DNA of 62,000 nt from Glandiceps talaboti (taxonomy: Eukaryota; Hemichordata; Enteropneusta; Spengelidae), in NCBI RefSeq assembly GCF_964340395.1, contig NC_135559.1:13198759-13260758 (forward strand), read 5' to 3'. Below, in pieces: positions 37,849 to 53,300 of this stretch (position 1 is the first letter of the stretch; every line of letters begins with the position of its first letter). The notes below the pieces were generated by a model, which made no database searches, was not told the origin of the DNA, and worked only from the letters and a program-made list of their open reading frames with translations. The position numbers and the translations under genes are program-made.

Positions 37849-38328
37849 GATGATCGCACAATGTTACAAAAACTCAATATTTAAAAGCTTCATTCATGGG
37901 AAGGGAGGGGGGGGGGGGTTTGGCGTCAATGCGATTACTGAACTTCATTTTTGCACTGCTAACCAAATTTCGATAACTTTCACGCCTTCAATGATATCAG
38001 GTTCTGTATTTACTACTGAGATGTTGATTAGTCGATAAAAAATTTACTTCTAATGTGAGATACAGTGCTGGGTTTCTGGTAGTATTATAATGTGTTTATC
38101 GCCCGAAGGTAAACAGGTTCATTATAAGGTTGGAACTTCGTGTTTACAATCATGTTTTTACATTACATCGATTGTAGTGGTGTGACCACTACAGTTTTCA
38201 TTGTGGTTTACATCGTATATAAACATGTGATGTCACACTTGTGATCATCAGTTTAGGGGGAGGGAGAGGGGTTTGTCCTAAACGAACAACATTCATTTAT
38301 TGAGCTAGTACGACACTGTGCGATCATC
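37849..38328 (+). mobile_element. Inverted-repeat element family B, copy 3 (best preserved)
   Basis: The left end GATGATCGCACAATGTTACA and right end GACACTGTGCGATCATC are inverted repeats. The arms continue through CTCAATA..TTCATTCATGGG and its inverse for about 50 bp. The internal sequence is shared with the other three copies. Confidence 0.87.
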
Positions 38329-38652
38329 TAAGATCATCGAAGTCCATGATACCACTGACATCATCTGGCACAGTAGGTAGATTTAAAAGCCAGTAAGGGT
38401 TTGCATCAGTTTCCTGGCCGATGCTTCATTAAAGTGAAACGTTGAAAGCACAATTCTAGGCTGAGTTGTGGGTAATAGTCCAAATCAACTACAAGCAATG
38501 AGTCTAGACTAATAGTAGCAATGATTGCTTTTTTAAAAATAGTATGCATATATGAATAAATGAAAGCAATATGCAAATGAGTCCCTACACTTAAACTATG
38601 TACGTGATGTTATTTTTTGTACAACTACCATGCGTTTAGAATGTTTCAGAAA

Positions 38653-39640
38653 ATCTCCTGTAGGTGTCCTAAGTCAGGATAATTTCAGTAGATCTCCTGT
38701 AGGTGTCCTAAGTCAGGATGGTTTCAGTAGATCTCCTGTAGGTGTCCTAAGTCAGGATGGTTTCAGTAGATCTCCTGTAGGTGTCCTAAGTCAGGATGGT
38801 TTCAGTAGATCTCCTGTAGGTATCCTAAGTCAGGATGGTTTCAGTAGATCTCCTGTAGGTGTCCTAAGTCAGGATGGTTTCAGTAGACCTCCTGTAGGTG
38901 TCCTAAGTCAGGATGGTTTCAGTAGATCTCCTGTAGGTGTCCTAAGTCAGGATGGTTTCAGTAGACCTCCTGTACGTGTCCTAAGTCAGGATGGTTTCAG
39001 TAGACCTCCTGTACGTGTCCTAAGTCAGGATGGTTTCAGTAGATCTCCTGTAGGTGTCCTAAGTCAGGATGGTTTCAGTAGACCTCCTGTAGGTGTCCTA
39101 AGTCAGGATGGTTTTAGTAGACATCATGTAGGTGTACTAAGTCAGGATGGTTTCAGTAGACCTCCTGTAGGTGTACTAAGTCAAGATGGTTTCAGTAGAT
39201 CTCCTGTAGGTGTCCTAAGTCAGGATGGTTTCAGTAGACCTCCTGTAGGTGTCCTAAGTCAAGATGGTTTCAGTAGACCTCCTGTAGGTGTCCTAAGTCA
39301 GGATGGTTTCAGTAGACCTCCTGTAGGTGTACTAAGTCAGGATGGTTTCAGTAGACCTACTGTAGGTGTCCTAAGTCAGGATGGTTTTAGTAGACATCAT
39401 GTAGGTGTACTAAGTCAAGATGGTTTCAGTAGACCTCCTGTAGGTGTACTAAGTCAGGATAATTTCAGTAGACCTCCTGTAGGTGTCCTAAGTCAGGATG
39501 GTTTCAGTAGATCTCCTGTAGGTGTCCTAGGTCAGGATGGTTTTAGTAGACCTCCTGTAGGTGTCCTAAGTCAGGATGGTTTCAGTAGACCTCCTGTAGG
39601 TGTCCTAAGTCAGGACCGTTTCAGGACACATTCACACAGA
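38653..39640 (+). repeat. 25-unit, 39-bp minisatellite with an uninterrupted open frame
   Basis: The unit AGATCTCCTGTAGGTGTCCT then AAGTCAGGATGGTTTCAGT translates as RSPVGVLSQDGFS. An ATG at 38630 and TGA at 39644 bound a 338-codon frame. Unit variants are S/P, G/R, HH and PT at the first positions, N for G at the tenth, and silent changes GTC/GTA, CAG/CAA and TTC/TTT. No indels are seen. A period divisible by three explains frame retention, so coding is not shown. There is no signal peptide, known domain or clear upstream promoter. Confidence 0.9.
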
Positions 39641-40008
39641 ATATGACTTGTAATGACTGCTAGCTAAGATTTGCTAGAACCCATGTAGACAATTAACAAG
39701 TGATGTTATATATCTGTTGACTTCCAAAGCTCATGGTAAACTTTCTATGACATTAATTACATTTTGGCTCGTGGAATCCTATGATCATAACTTGGAATCC
39801 TTGAAAAAAAATCTTGCAAAACTTTGGATGAAAAAGTGGCACTAACAAACTACTAAAACATGCCTGCAGCAAGCAGTGAATAGGATGAATGTGCAGCTAT
39901 GAATGTGAACTAGCTTTTCTTTCATGGATGAATTAAGCGTCTGCAAATGCAAGCATACACGTGCAAAAATAAACACAACATAAACCATAAAGTAAAATGA
40001 CATAACAG

Positions 40009-41302
<1,294 letters not shown>

Positions 41303-41392
41303 CTAAAAGGGCATGAAACTTGCTGGATATTTCACAGGGATCCAATTTTCTACATGTTGCACAACATGTTCCCATCCAAGCTGTTGGTAAAG
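41303..41392 (-). CDS. TPP2: TPP2 terminal coding exon with stop
   Basis: The exon has 90 bp (29 codons plus TAG at 41305-41303), phase 0, acceptor TTTCAG. It encodes [20 protein letters not shown] and KYPASFMPF. The LGWxHxxxxxENWxPxxYP ending is the characteristic TPP2 C-terminus. Confidence 0.95.
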   Translation of the reverse strand, partial: LYQQLGWEHVVQHVENWIPVKYPASFMPF

Positions 41393-44300
41393 CTGAAAAT
41401 AATCAGAAAAGAAATATCAATAAACTTCTGTTTGTTGAGTGTCAAACTGAATCAGTATAGATTTTTTAAGAATTGAATTCCTTTGAATCACTGGCTTAGA
41501 GCAAATATTGACACTTGCTACCTGTAATACTTCATAATATCAGAGATTACTTGCACAGGTGCACATGCATATTCGTAATAACAGAACCCCATGCCACATG
41601 AGTTCCAGTGTGGGTACTCAGGGGTGTTTGCAATCATGCTTGCAGTGTTTTCTACTGCACTTTCACTTGCTACACTTGTGAAAGTACAGGCGCAGAGAGC
41701 ACTGCAAGCACTCGTGCAAATATGTCATGAGGATCTATCAGTCATGAGGATCTGTCTTAAACCTACCCAGTGGTAGTGGTTGAGTCAGAGAATGTGACAC
41801 AACCCTGGATGGTACTTTGCTTTATGAGAGGAGGGTAAGGGGGTAACAAAGTACAGGAATATTACACAACCTTAAATATGCATTTTAATATCTATTGCAA
41901 GGGATGGGTGACATGTCATAGAACATCATATTCAACCTAAGTAGCATTTCAAGTTAGGCATTGAGGAGGGGGTGATGACAATTCATAAAACATCGCATTA
42001 ACTAAAGTTCTTTTTCCAGTGATAGGAGGTGGGAGGACTATCAAATGATAGAATATCACACTGATATTAAAATTCTTGTCTTTACCCTGGCATAGGATAG
42101 CTGGGGATGGGGGGTTGTCAAGATCTAAGTATACTGCAGGGGGTGCAGGAAGGGATTAACCCCTTCAATACTGAAAACATTCCCGCCAAAATTGTTTGGA
42201 CAAAATTCTTGTTTTATGTAAGTTTTTGGCATATATCAACTTCATTTTAGACTGGAATTAAAGAAATGTTAGTTCCTAATAAAGTAATATTATTGTAATT
42301 ATGAAAATATTCATATAAATTGGGTCCCATATTATTTAAAACTTGTCTATAGTCATGAAAGGGTTAAAGTTATGAAACATACCTCTATGCATTTCTTTTC
42401 ATGTTCCTTATTGGGTTTACTGTCTTCATTGAGTTTTATCATTCCTTTCAGAGCTGTTCCATAATACTTATGTACAAGTGCATACTTAATGGTGAAAGGT
42501 AATGCCTGAAATACAAAGCAAAGTAGATTGGATCAGACCGTAGATTTAGTATATACTGTTATGTACATATCCTTAAAACACGTTCATCAGGTTGGTAAAA
42601 CATTGTAATAATATGTTTTGTACCACGACCAAGTTCTTATTATTTATGAGTAATGTAAGTAAGAAGAATTCTTGGTCGTGGTACACAAAATGTCTTATTA
42701 CTGTTATGTACATAGTTATGTTTTCAAGACTGCAAATGTATTCATTTGTCATGTTAGTAATACGCCATGTTTCGATTATCAGAGAGATAAAACATTTCAT
42801 AGTTTGGCCACTAGGAGTGCTGTTTGCAAGATGCTTTGGGGGCTGGAAAAGAAGGGCTAGAATAGTTGAGTATTGTGCAGTATAAAGACAGCAGACATGA
42901 CGTTACCACTCATTGTGAATGTTGTTCCTTCTGTACTATTTTATTTATATTTTTTCGGATTGATTTTGGTTACTTCTGTCTTCTTTTACATTTGCGTATT
43001 ATTGTAAAGCGGTGTGGATAATGTTTTCGTTGACATATCGCTATATAAACAAACTAATTCTAATTCTAATTCTACTATTTTATTAGCGACTACCAGTAAT
43101 CAAAACATGCCTAACAACGATTATAATGCTCTTTTAAGATCACACACAGTTCTTTTACACACATTGTGTTCATGGCTTTATGGCTAGCCATATGATCAGT
43201 AGTCTGTAAGGTACGCCGTGGTGGGACGCCCTCACACATTGGTCAACCCCTCTCACGTCTGTGAGAGGAGGCTGGTGAGGGTGCAGTGACACGACGTATC
43301 TAATTACAATTTATATGATCAGCAGCCACGAGTAAATTTTTTCCTCACTTTGCCAAATTTGAGATCTCTTTTGAGATCCTAACGCACAAAATGGTCGGAA
43401 CATCAGTAACCGGAATATGACATTTTGAATCTCACCTTGTTATCAAGTATATCGATCCATTTCTGGAATTCAGCAAAATTGGCATTCATATCTTTAATGA
43501 TAGTTTGTTCTGCTTCACTGCCAACCTCTAAAGTTCCTTCAGCTCTACCGCACAACACGTGATCAGCCAAGGCTGCACCTTTGATACGCAATGCGTCAAT
43601 CATGGCTGTCTTCTGTTTCTCCATCTCACTACAAACAAATACAAATATAAATATATACGCATAACTTTCACTTCTCATTTTTTCTTTTTCATAAAAACAA
43701 TAATTTCTTGGCCTTCACCTGCCTCTTCTCCTCTCCTAGGGTTATGGAATCGGTTAACATCATTTACAATTTTGTGACAACAATTTATCAAAGTGGGACG
43801 TTTACTGAAAAACCTTACAATAGAGGGCGCTGTTTTATTAAAAGGTCAATGTAATATAGAGGGCGGTTGTTACAAAAACAGGTCTATTACCTATAACTTA
43901 CTTGTCTTTGCAATAACCAATAACATGATGCTTTTTGTAGCATGTGGTATTATAGTATGTAAAATCAACAGGCATTATCGGAACATAGTACAATATATGG
44001 GAAACTATGTCGATTTTGAACTGATCTCCCCCCCCCCCCCCCCCCTCCTGTTACCATGGTTCCAAAATCGTAGCCAAACTATGAGAACGTACTTACACTT
44101 TGATTGTGGAAGCATCAGGTCTTGGGTCTGTCTTCATCGCAATGTATGTTGCTAACTCTATCACGTTGATCAACGACAATACTTTATCAGCTGCAGCTAC
44201 GACTTCACTCAGCTGTTTGCTTCTCTCCTGTTTATCAAAGTCAAGTAAATCATTTAGAGATAATAGGTTGAAACTACTGAGTCTATGACTTACTGTGAGA

Positions 44301-47300
44301 TGTGGCAAGAGTCAATTTTTCACTTCCAAGAAACATTGCAGGAGAAAACATTGATGTTGTCATGTTTAGGTCGATTTTTGTTTTCATTACATTTGAAATA
44401 ACATTTTCATCGTGGAAAGACGTGTTCCCCTCTTTAATTGTTAAAGAGTTATTTTACAGAATAAAGACTGCACGCCATCATAAAAATAATCTTTATTTAT
44501 ACTGCATAGTTCTTTAAGTATATAAACCTACAATTTACAACAATAGATGAAGATGCAAAAATAGATAACAGCAACTGTTTCCATGGTTACCTTGGATGTT
44601 TCCTTGGCAGTCATCCTAGCAACATAAAGAGGTAGATGATCTTGGTATTTTTCTGATAATTCAACGTAAAGGTCATCATTTTCCAGTCTGAAAAAACAAC
44701 ATTCATTGTTTGGTTATATATCTATATGATTGCAAATTAGAGGCTACGATATCAATTTGATTCCATACAACAAGATAGAGGCGGCCCCATTCAGGACAAT
44801 TTCCGAGACATTGAAGAGCGTACTCTAGGTAAATTATCATCTGATGGACACAACAAAGATTAGCTGTGATTCTCAATAGAATTAACTCAAAACTACACCA
44901 AGTGTAAATTAAGATGTTAAGATACATGGTTAGCACATCAGATTCCACATAGAGCAACACCTCACGATAGATTAGCCGGCAAGAAAAATGCCGAAGGAAG
45001 AATGGCTGTTCATGCAATCACTACCAAGAGGCAAAATGGAAGACATGTCATCCAATTTATGCAAGGCCATCAAACAAAATAAGGGCTAGTAAAAATGAAG
45101 GTGTAGACAATTCCACGACAATATTTTTGAAAATTCGCTCTTTTTTGATAAATTCTGAGTACAGTATTCCTGTACCTTTTCTGACTTGTTTGCCTTGATG
45201 AAGAAACAGGATAATTTATTTTTGTTCAAAGTTTCAGTATATCACAATTTTTACCATCATTACTCTCAAAACATGCTGAAAATACACGATGAAAATCAAT
45301 AATTTGAAGAAAAAAAAATCAGAAGTTGCTTACTTTGACATCCAGTTAATTTTCAGATCTCTTAGTGCATCATTGTATTCATCTTCCTTGTTCTTCTCTT
45401 TGTCTTTATCACCCCCACTGCCTTTGTTACTTGACTGCTTGTGAGGTCCCTGAGTCAGAATATACTTGAAGGGGTAGGTGTCCTGCAATTGTAACAGCAT
45501 AAACCATGAGCATCATAAGAGAATGAATAATCCGAAAATTATGATTTAAATATTTGCTGCAAAATATTTCACTTTTTGAATTCCTGTATTGTTCTGCTTT
45601 TTGCATCAGTTAGACAGGAGGAGGAGGACTAAGATTTTTCTTAATTTTAGGATGAGGGGAAGGGGGGGGGGGGTTATCAAATTTTTGGGAGGTAGTACTG
45701 ATGGAGTGTGAATCCTACCATAGGTTTATTCAACAGACTCTCTATCAGTGTGACTTCATATGAAAGACAAAACATTTCTGTTTTGGGTCAAAATGCTAAA
45801 AAAAAATCTATATTTTCTTGTGAATCACTACCTAGTATGGGATAAAGGAACACCAAATTTTGGCATGTCAGAAAAAATTGCTGTCAGTCAAGGTGTTGGT
45901 GAGCCATAGTCCATAGTGTCTTCCAATGGGGGAAGTGGATTCTCTCATGAAAAGACAAAGTTGCTTATCATAGGTCAAAATGATAAAAAATAGATTTTCT
46001 TTTCAGTCCCCAATGCAGTGTGACCTCTAAGCCAACTTGACAAGCCACTTACGCACACAATTTCTAGTGACACACCAAAATTTGGTGTTGCCCTATCTCT
46101 TACTAAGTAGTGACTCACAAGAAATCCCAGTTTTTATCATTTTGACCCAGAACAACAAAATTTGGCTATCGTTAGAGGGCACTCTGGCCCCCACACAGTA
46201 AGAGGTAGGGGAACACCAAATTTGGTGTTACACAAGAAATAGCTGTGCATCAATGGTGCACCACATTAACTTAGAGGTCACAGCGCTCCCTATAAAGCCT
46301 GTAACATTCCACACTCACACGCCAGGTAGAACATGTTTGAACAAAACTGTACGTTTATATACCCGGGTTCATCTACGTCACGATAACCTTCATCTCCATT
46401 ATTGGTTCTTTGGCACTCGAAATAATAGTCAAAATGTTCCAAATCACTGTTAATTTCCCCGATTTTCATAAATCATGCTCAAGACGGAATAATTACATCA
46501 TTCCATTATTATTCATAATCTAAGAATCTTGCCCCTTAGGTCACTCGTATTTTCCTTGGTTCGACGAAGCAAAATATTGGAGAATAATATCCTATTTTAG
46601 AGTAATTATATTTGCATAGGTTTTCTAGAAACTATTGGGTTGTCAGTTAATTTCACTGTATGTATAATTATCTAGTTCAAAATTTGCATATTTACTGAAT
46701 TCTGACCAGGTGGTTTTGTTTGTTTCAAAAAACTGACAAAAATAACTATGATGCATACTTGTCAAAATTGGGCAACTTCACATGATTGCAAACACTATTA
46801 ATTCACATATAAAAGCTCCGAAATTGTTTTTCTCAAACATCTGCAATATCTTATTTCTAAACTGTGTTTGACGATTGTTGATTTAGTAGACTAAACAAAC
46901 CACAGGCATTAATTTATCGTCTTTCCAAAGCAACAAAAAACTGGCTGAAGCCTGTTAACCTCAGAAATATTTGTCTTTTGTTAACACTTGCATGGAATGT
47001 TTCCAAGACAATATACAATACGTCAGAATATGACCTTAATGTGAACTTTGAACTTTCGTATTGTGATTTGTCACCACACCTATCAATATAAAAACACTAT
47101 AACCTCAGGTGACCCCCCCCCCCCCCCTCCCAAAAAAAAAAAAAAAAAAAAAAAAAAATGGGTTGTGACTCTGATGTTGTCAATCACTATACTAAAGATG
47201 GCAGTGTTTTCTGAATGCTCAGAAAAGTATGTGCTGGTGTGGAATTGCTACACCAAGCAAGTCTCTGCATCTGAATAAATTGTAAATCTTTCAGTTTCAC

Positions 47301-50300
47301 AATGACAGAACTTCAAATGTAAGTGCAGTGTATTCTGGGTATTTGCACAAGTGCTTGCAGTGTGAGTGTAGGGAGTGAAAATCTCACGGAAAACACCACA
47401 CACACTTTAATATGCAAATATCCCTGACACCAGCACTATTGTCATGAGATTCTGTTATTATTTACAGGGACATATGTTTATGCAAAACAGAAAAATTCAT
47501 AACAATATAGCCTAGTGTTCACACAATGTCTTGTACACGGAACAATAGCGCACTCATTTGCATAAAATGTATGCAATTATGCTTTCCATATTGCACTGTA
47601 GTGCAAAGATCAATATTATGTGAATACACCAATTTAAGTAGTACTGTATTATTATTTTTCTGGTAATTGAGGCTTTGGTTTACCAAGGTAGACACAAACT
47701 AAAACTATTGTCGCTATATGTTGATACAACAGTGATAAACTATTGAATTGTGGTTGTTTCATTATGGTCTCAGTAGGGAGGTGTCTCTAGCTAGTTCAAT
47801 GTGCTGTTTTGGAACTTCCAATGTTTACACTATCTTGATCACAGGGTGATTAGAATCACACAACAGAGGAACCACTATCTCTCACTTGTATAATCTACCA
47901 CATTGAAGAACAATAGAATTAGTTTGTGTCTACCGGTGTATTAGTAAACTGACGCCTCAATCACCACAATTGTAACAATTTTTATGCATCTTTTTTTTTT
48001 GAGAGGCCAAAATAAAGTTCAAACAAGTTTTAACTAACAACTGGTTTGAAAGAATCAACAACCACACAATGTTTACTTTAATACACAACACCACAATCAA
48101 AGAAATATGAACTGATCATATTGTCTAGCCTACAGAATGGCCTTGATGGGGCAACAGAACTGCATAAGTCAAAATTTGTAGCATGCAGGTGGATGCATAT
48201 GAAAAGTGTATATTATGCGCATTTACTCTAGTAAAGCAGTTACAAATAAACAAACAAACAAACAAACAAAACATTGCACATACTGTACATACGATCACAA
48301 CAAACAGTTACTGACAAATTATTGACAAAAAAAGGCCACAAGTAGCGAGGTAGAAGAAATATAAAATCAGTTTGTGGGGTGTTTTGAGAAGTTGAGAATA
48401 AGAGTAAGTATAAAAAGAGGAACTTACGGGTTTATGTCCCTGATTCCTTTTGCCAAGCGACCCCATACCAGCCTCACTACCTCGCACTTTCTTGGCACTG
48501 ACCTAGTGGGAGACAGGTATTTGGCATGGGGTCAGGTCAGGTCACAAGAAAAGTCACAAAATCACACCAATTGATTCAGACTGACCACCACAGGCCAAGA
48601 AAAGGAACTTATACAACAGCTTCTCGGAAATGGTTAGAGCAGACGACACACAAAGCAAGCTGGATACTAATATGCACAAGGTTAGTTTAATACTGGACTA
48701 CATTTAGCAAAGGTTCTCATGCACTATACAGTATCTAACCAACATTTTCACTGTTTTCCCGCCAAAATTTTGAGACAAAAAATTTTATGAAAATTTCTTC
48801 AATTTTCTGAAATTCTGACAAATATTGAAATTTATGAAAGAACAATTTCATATTTATCAATTGTGATTGTTCATCATAGAAAAAAGTTCAAAATTTCAGC
48901 AAAAAATTTCAAATTTGTTGACTTTTCTTGAAAATTTTGGTTGGAAATTTTTTTTTTTTTTTTTTTTAGAAATTTGTCAGTTTGAGGTTGAATATTGTTT
49001 AATATTCATAGGTGCCAGTGAAAATATTGATTATCTTAGCATTATATATATTTTTGACAATGATGCAAGCAGGAATTATACACTCAGCAGATTATAGTTT
49101 AACAACAGATGCTTTTACAAGTACAAGCAACAGGGGGTGCAACTCCTAGCTATTTGTATATCTTCAGTCATTTATAGTATACTGGTTATACATGGCGTAC
49201 CGACAACCACATTTCACAACACGTATTAGCAGGATTGGTGGAATGCAACCACAGTGAGCTGACCACAAATGAATTTTACGCAGAATGGAAAACATGAATC
49301 TCATGAATAACACTGAATACAGACAATTTATCAAACAGTATCGCATAAATTATTCATAAATATAATTTGCATATGCATATATCCATGAGTTTAGATTGAA
49401 ATATATCACTTTTGAAAAAGTGTAAACATTGAACAACCATTGAACAACAATGTCATACAAGCTCAATAAACGAACTTCCTTCATTTAGGACAAAACCCCC
49501 TTCCCCTCCCTCTAAATGAACGTTTATACATGGAGCAAACCATGATGAAAATGGTAGTATTCTTACCACCATGATCGACACATTGTAAAAACGTGATGGT
49601 AAAAACATTAAAATACTGCTGGAAACCCAGCACTGTAAATCACATTAGAAGTAAATTTAATCAACTTATCAACATCTCAGTAGTAAATACAGAACCTGTT
49701 ATCAAAGTTTTGAAAATTTGGTTTATAAGTACGAAAATGAAGTTGCATTGATGCCAAACCCTCTCTCCCACTTAAATGAACGAAGTTTGTTTATTGAGCT
49801 TGTGTGACATTGTGCAATAATCGCTTCAGGAGTAAGCTTTTGTGCAAACCCCACCCCACTCCCACCCCAGAAAAGATAAAAATAATCTTGTACGTGCTTT
49901 AGCAATATGGATAATATTCAACTGATTTCAATCTTTGTAATTTTCAATTTGTGGCAATGATACAAATATAGATCTGAAAACCCAGCAGTGTATAAAGTGT
50001 AATAGGAATAAATGTATAAATTATGTATGGTTACAAGATATTAGAAACTTGGAACAAAGATGAGAGATATAATAATAGAAGGTAGGTTGTTATCAAAGGT
50101 AGATTATCATATTATGCTTGGTGACGAAACAGAAACATAGCATCCATACTCAATTTTTGTAAGTGTACTGTATAAGTGTGAACAAGTAACTTTTAAAGGG
50201 GAACACCACTCCACAAAATAAAGACATTTTCACAAACTTTGGGTTGTGGACAATCATTTCATGGTTTAACATCGCATACATGATTTAACATCATAGATTG

Positions 50301-53300
50301 CCAAGAAAAATCAAATTAAATTTGATCCATTGTCCTAGCAGAGGTCCAGCATTGCCTCATGGGAGTTAGCAGATGAGCATGTGTTAGATGAACACTAAAT
50401 ATTCATGACTTCATCTGAAGGTAATCAGCATTTAGAGTCATGAATATTTACTGTTAATCTAATAAATATGCCTGTCTGTTGACGACCACAAGGCAACACA
50501 AGATCACTGCTAAACCAATCACAGAATAATGATTGTGAAACAAAATCAAATTTGTTGTTTCTTGGTGATCGTGCAAAGTCATAAAATGACTCTAAAGAAC
50601 CCAAAGTTTATGAAAAATGCTTTTATTTCCAGCAGTCTGTTCTCCTTTAACACATTAATCATTAATACACGAGTAAAACATCACAGATGTATAGTTAGAG
50701 ATTTAGTGGTTGAGTGATGCTATCATGCAAATTGTGAGTGTAACATGCAAATTTAGGAGACAAAGTCCCCCTTTACAGGTGACACCCAAACCAAGGCTAA
50801 TCTACCTTTTGTTAATTAGCTATGAATATTCATGAGGCAGCATGAGGCGACTGAGAAGTAGGAGCTTCTCTTCTTGGCCATTAGATTTCATCGATGTTTG
50901 AAAACATCAGGGTGTAAGAAATTATCTTGACAAGGGGAAACAGGAAATAGACCACCGGATGACAAACAGATAGACAAACACCACGACATAGGATTACTAG
51001 TACTTCTTGGTGAGCAATGGTGGGAAACTACAGTGAACAATCACTGATGGGGTGGAGGAATATTACTTGAACATCAGTGCGCCCTCTATAGGCCAAATTG
51101 AAACATTTTAAACTTGGCACAAGTATGAAACACATAACTTGCAAGTTCTAAATGCACAAATATATTACTTGCCCCTGTTTCTTACTCTGAGTCAGTCAAA
51201 GCCATACTTATCAGAGACGGGAAACTTGGCATTGATTATCATGATATGGTGAACAAATATTCTTGTAATGAATTCCAATGGATGCTGAGAGATGGACTGG
51301 ATACAACACAACCATGTGGTGGGATAGGTAGGGGAGGTGACGACATTACATGTAACAGTTAACTGACAGACATGACCGACAACATAAACTAGTACATGAT
51401 AGGGACCAACAATGAAACATCCATGAATTGAGAGGAAAATCAAATAATTGGTTCTCACTGTAGACTGTAAGATACGTCGTGTTGCTCCACCCTCATTGAC
51501 TTGCTCTATCCATGAAAGGCGTCAACCGATGTGTGACGGATCTCCATCACAGCATTCCTTTCAAACTATTCTCATTGCTCTCCCTATCAAAACCCTAAAA
51601 GGTATGCTGTATATCCCCCTATTGAGAATCTGCCTGTATGTACATTATGCCCAAAAGAAATTACATTAGCAAGAAGTGTTTCACCATACATTATTCTTGT
51701 AATTTCAGGGGGTTTCACACATATACAGGTAGATTTCAAATAGGTGTATTCATACATAATTTTTGGACATACAGCTGTGTTTACAGACAGATTCTATCAT
51801 AAACTATATTTTTGATGAATCAAAAAGTTCATTGTGAACTATCATCATAAACCTTCAATTATCTGCCATCACAGATAAGACTATTAACATTAGAAAACTC
51901 TCTGATAAGGCTAAAAAAAAGAATTGTTTCTGGTCAGGACAGTCCATCTAAAATGATGTGATGATGCAGATTTCATTTTTTTCTTTTTTTTCTTCAACAA
52001 ACCTGTCACTCAAACTACTATATATAGCAGTAACTGTTCTTTTTATTTACAACTTAGAGAAAGTGTGTAAGTGGGGCAGATGTCATTTGCTTGTTCACGA
52101 TTGGCTCTGCAGTTGTCTTCACTGAAGTAGGGAGGGTTATTTTTGTGTTTCCCCAGGGATCTGCAGACTGCATGGGCTGGACAAACACACACACACACAC
52201 ACACACACAAAAGACCGACGCAAGGGTGCGCACTGCCCAGAAACAATTCTTTTTCTTCTTTTTTTTTGCCTTAACATAGAAGGTTTAATTTGAGTAGATT
52301 TCAATACTTTGATATCATCATTTTGTGTTCTGTTAAAATACCTGGAGAGATTTGTGTAGGTTGTAGCTACTTACCATTCTGAGCAAATGTATTGAAATTA
52401 TATAAATTTTAATCAAAAAACACTATTTTTACTTACTTTTACCATTCACTTACTGTACTCCAAGACTTCGTAAAACAGTTAAAAATACATTGAATAATAC
52501 CATGCATGGGCCAGGAACAACAAAAAATATCAAATATATACTCTGGTCATTCTACGTCATGACAACTCGTGTTTACATCACTGGTTCTGCTGTGTTCGAG
52601 ATACGAGTCAAAACATTCTAAACTGCCATTACTTGCCTTGATTTTTCTTTGATATTACCGACTGTGGTGTAATTATGTTATTATCCAATATTTTTCTTCA
52701 TTCAGCCGGAAAATACTCATAACCTAAGTGTTGTCACTACTCGTCTAGCAACTCTTAGTGACAAAGTCCCCTTAGGTCACTCATATTTTTCTTTGTTGAA
52801 CGAAGAAAAATATTTGGAAACAATATCAAATAGTAAACAATTGACAAATAAATACTTACTGCTTTTTTCACTTTATCTGCCTTTGAATACGACACGGTAC
52901 CAGTCAGATACTGCCCCAACAGTGCCCCCTTAGGTAACTTATCTTCTGCAAGCGGTGCAATGAATACAGGACAGACACCCCCTGGAGCCAACTTCTGATT
53001 GCCAAACTTCTGCTTGCCAGTGATGGCGCCATTGTAGCTGGAATGGACATCCAATGAAATGGAACTGGACAGTTTCTGTTCTATTAATAGAATCAAGTCC
53101 TTTAATTTTTCCAGCATGTCTTTCTTTTCGTGTCGGATCTGCATCCGGATGGTGTAATCGCCTTTCTCTAATTTCAAGGTATACTGAAATAAATAAATGT
53201 AGAAATATACATCTATATGATTAGTTTTGTATCAATATTACTATCTAAAAGAAATGGAAAAATAAATGTTGCAATCTCTAAAAAATACGAAAAAGAAAGT

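Noticed and set aside
44028-44045. Homopolymer C/G tracts here and at 9403, 12379, 21019, 21965, 45661 and 37902
   Set aside because: Simple sequence with length variation expected; no specific function can be argued.
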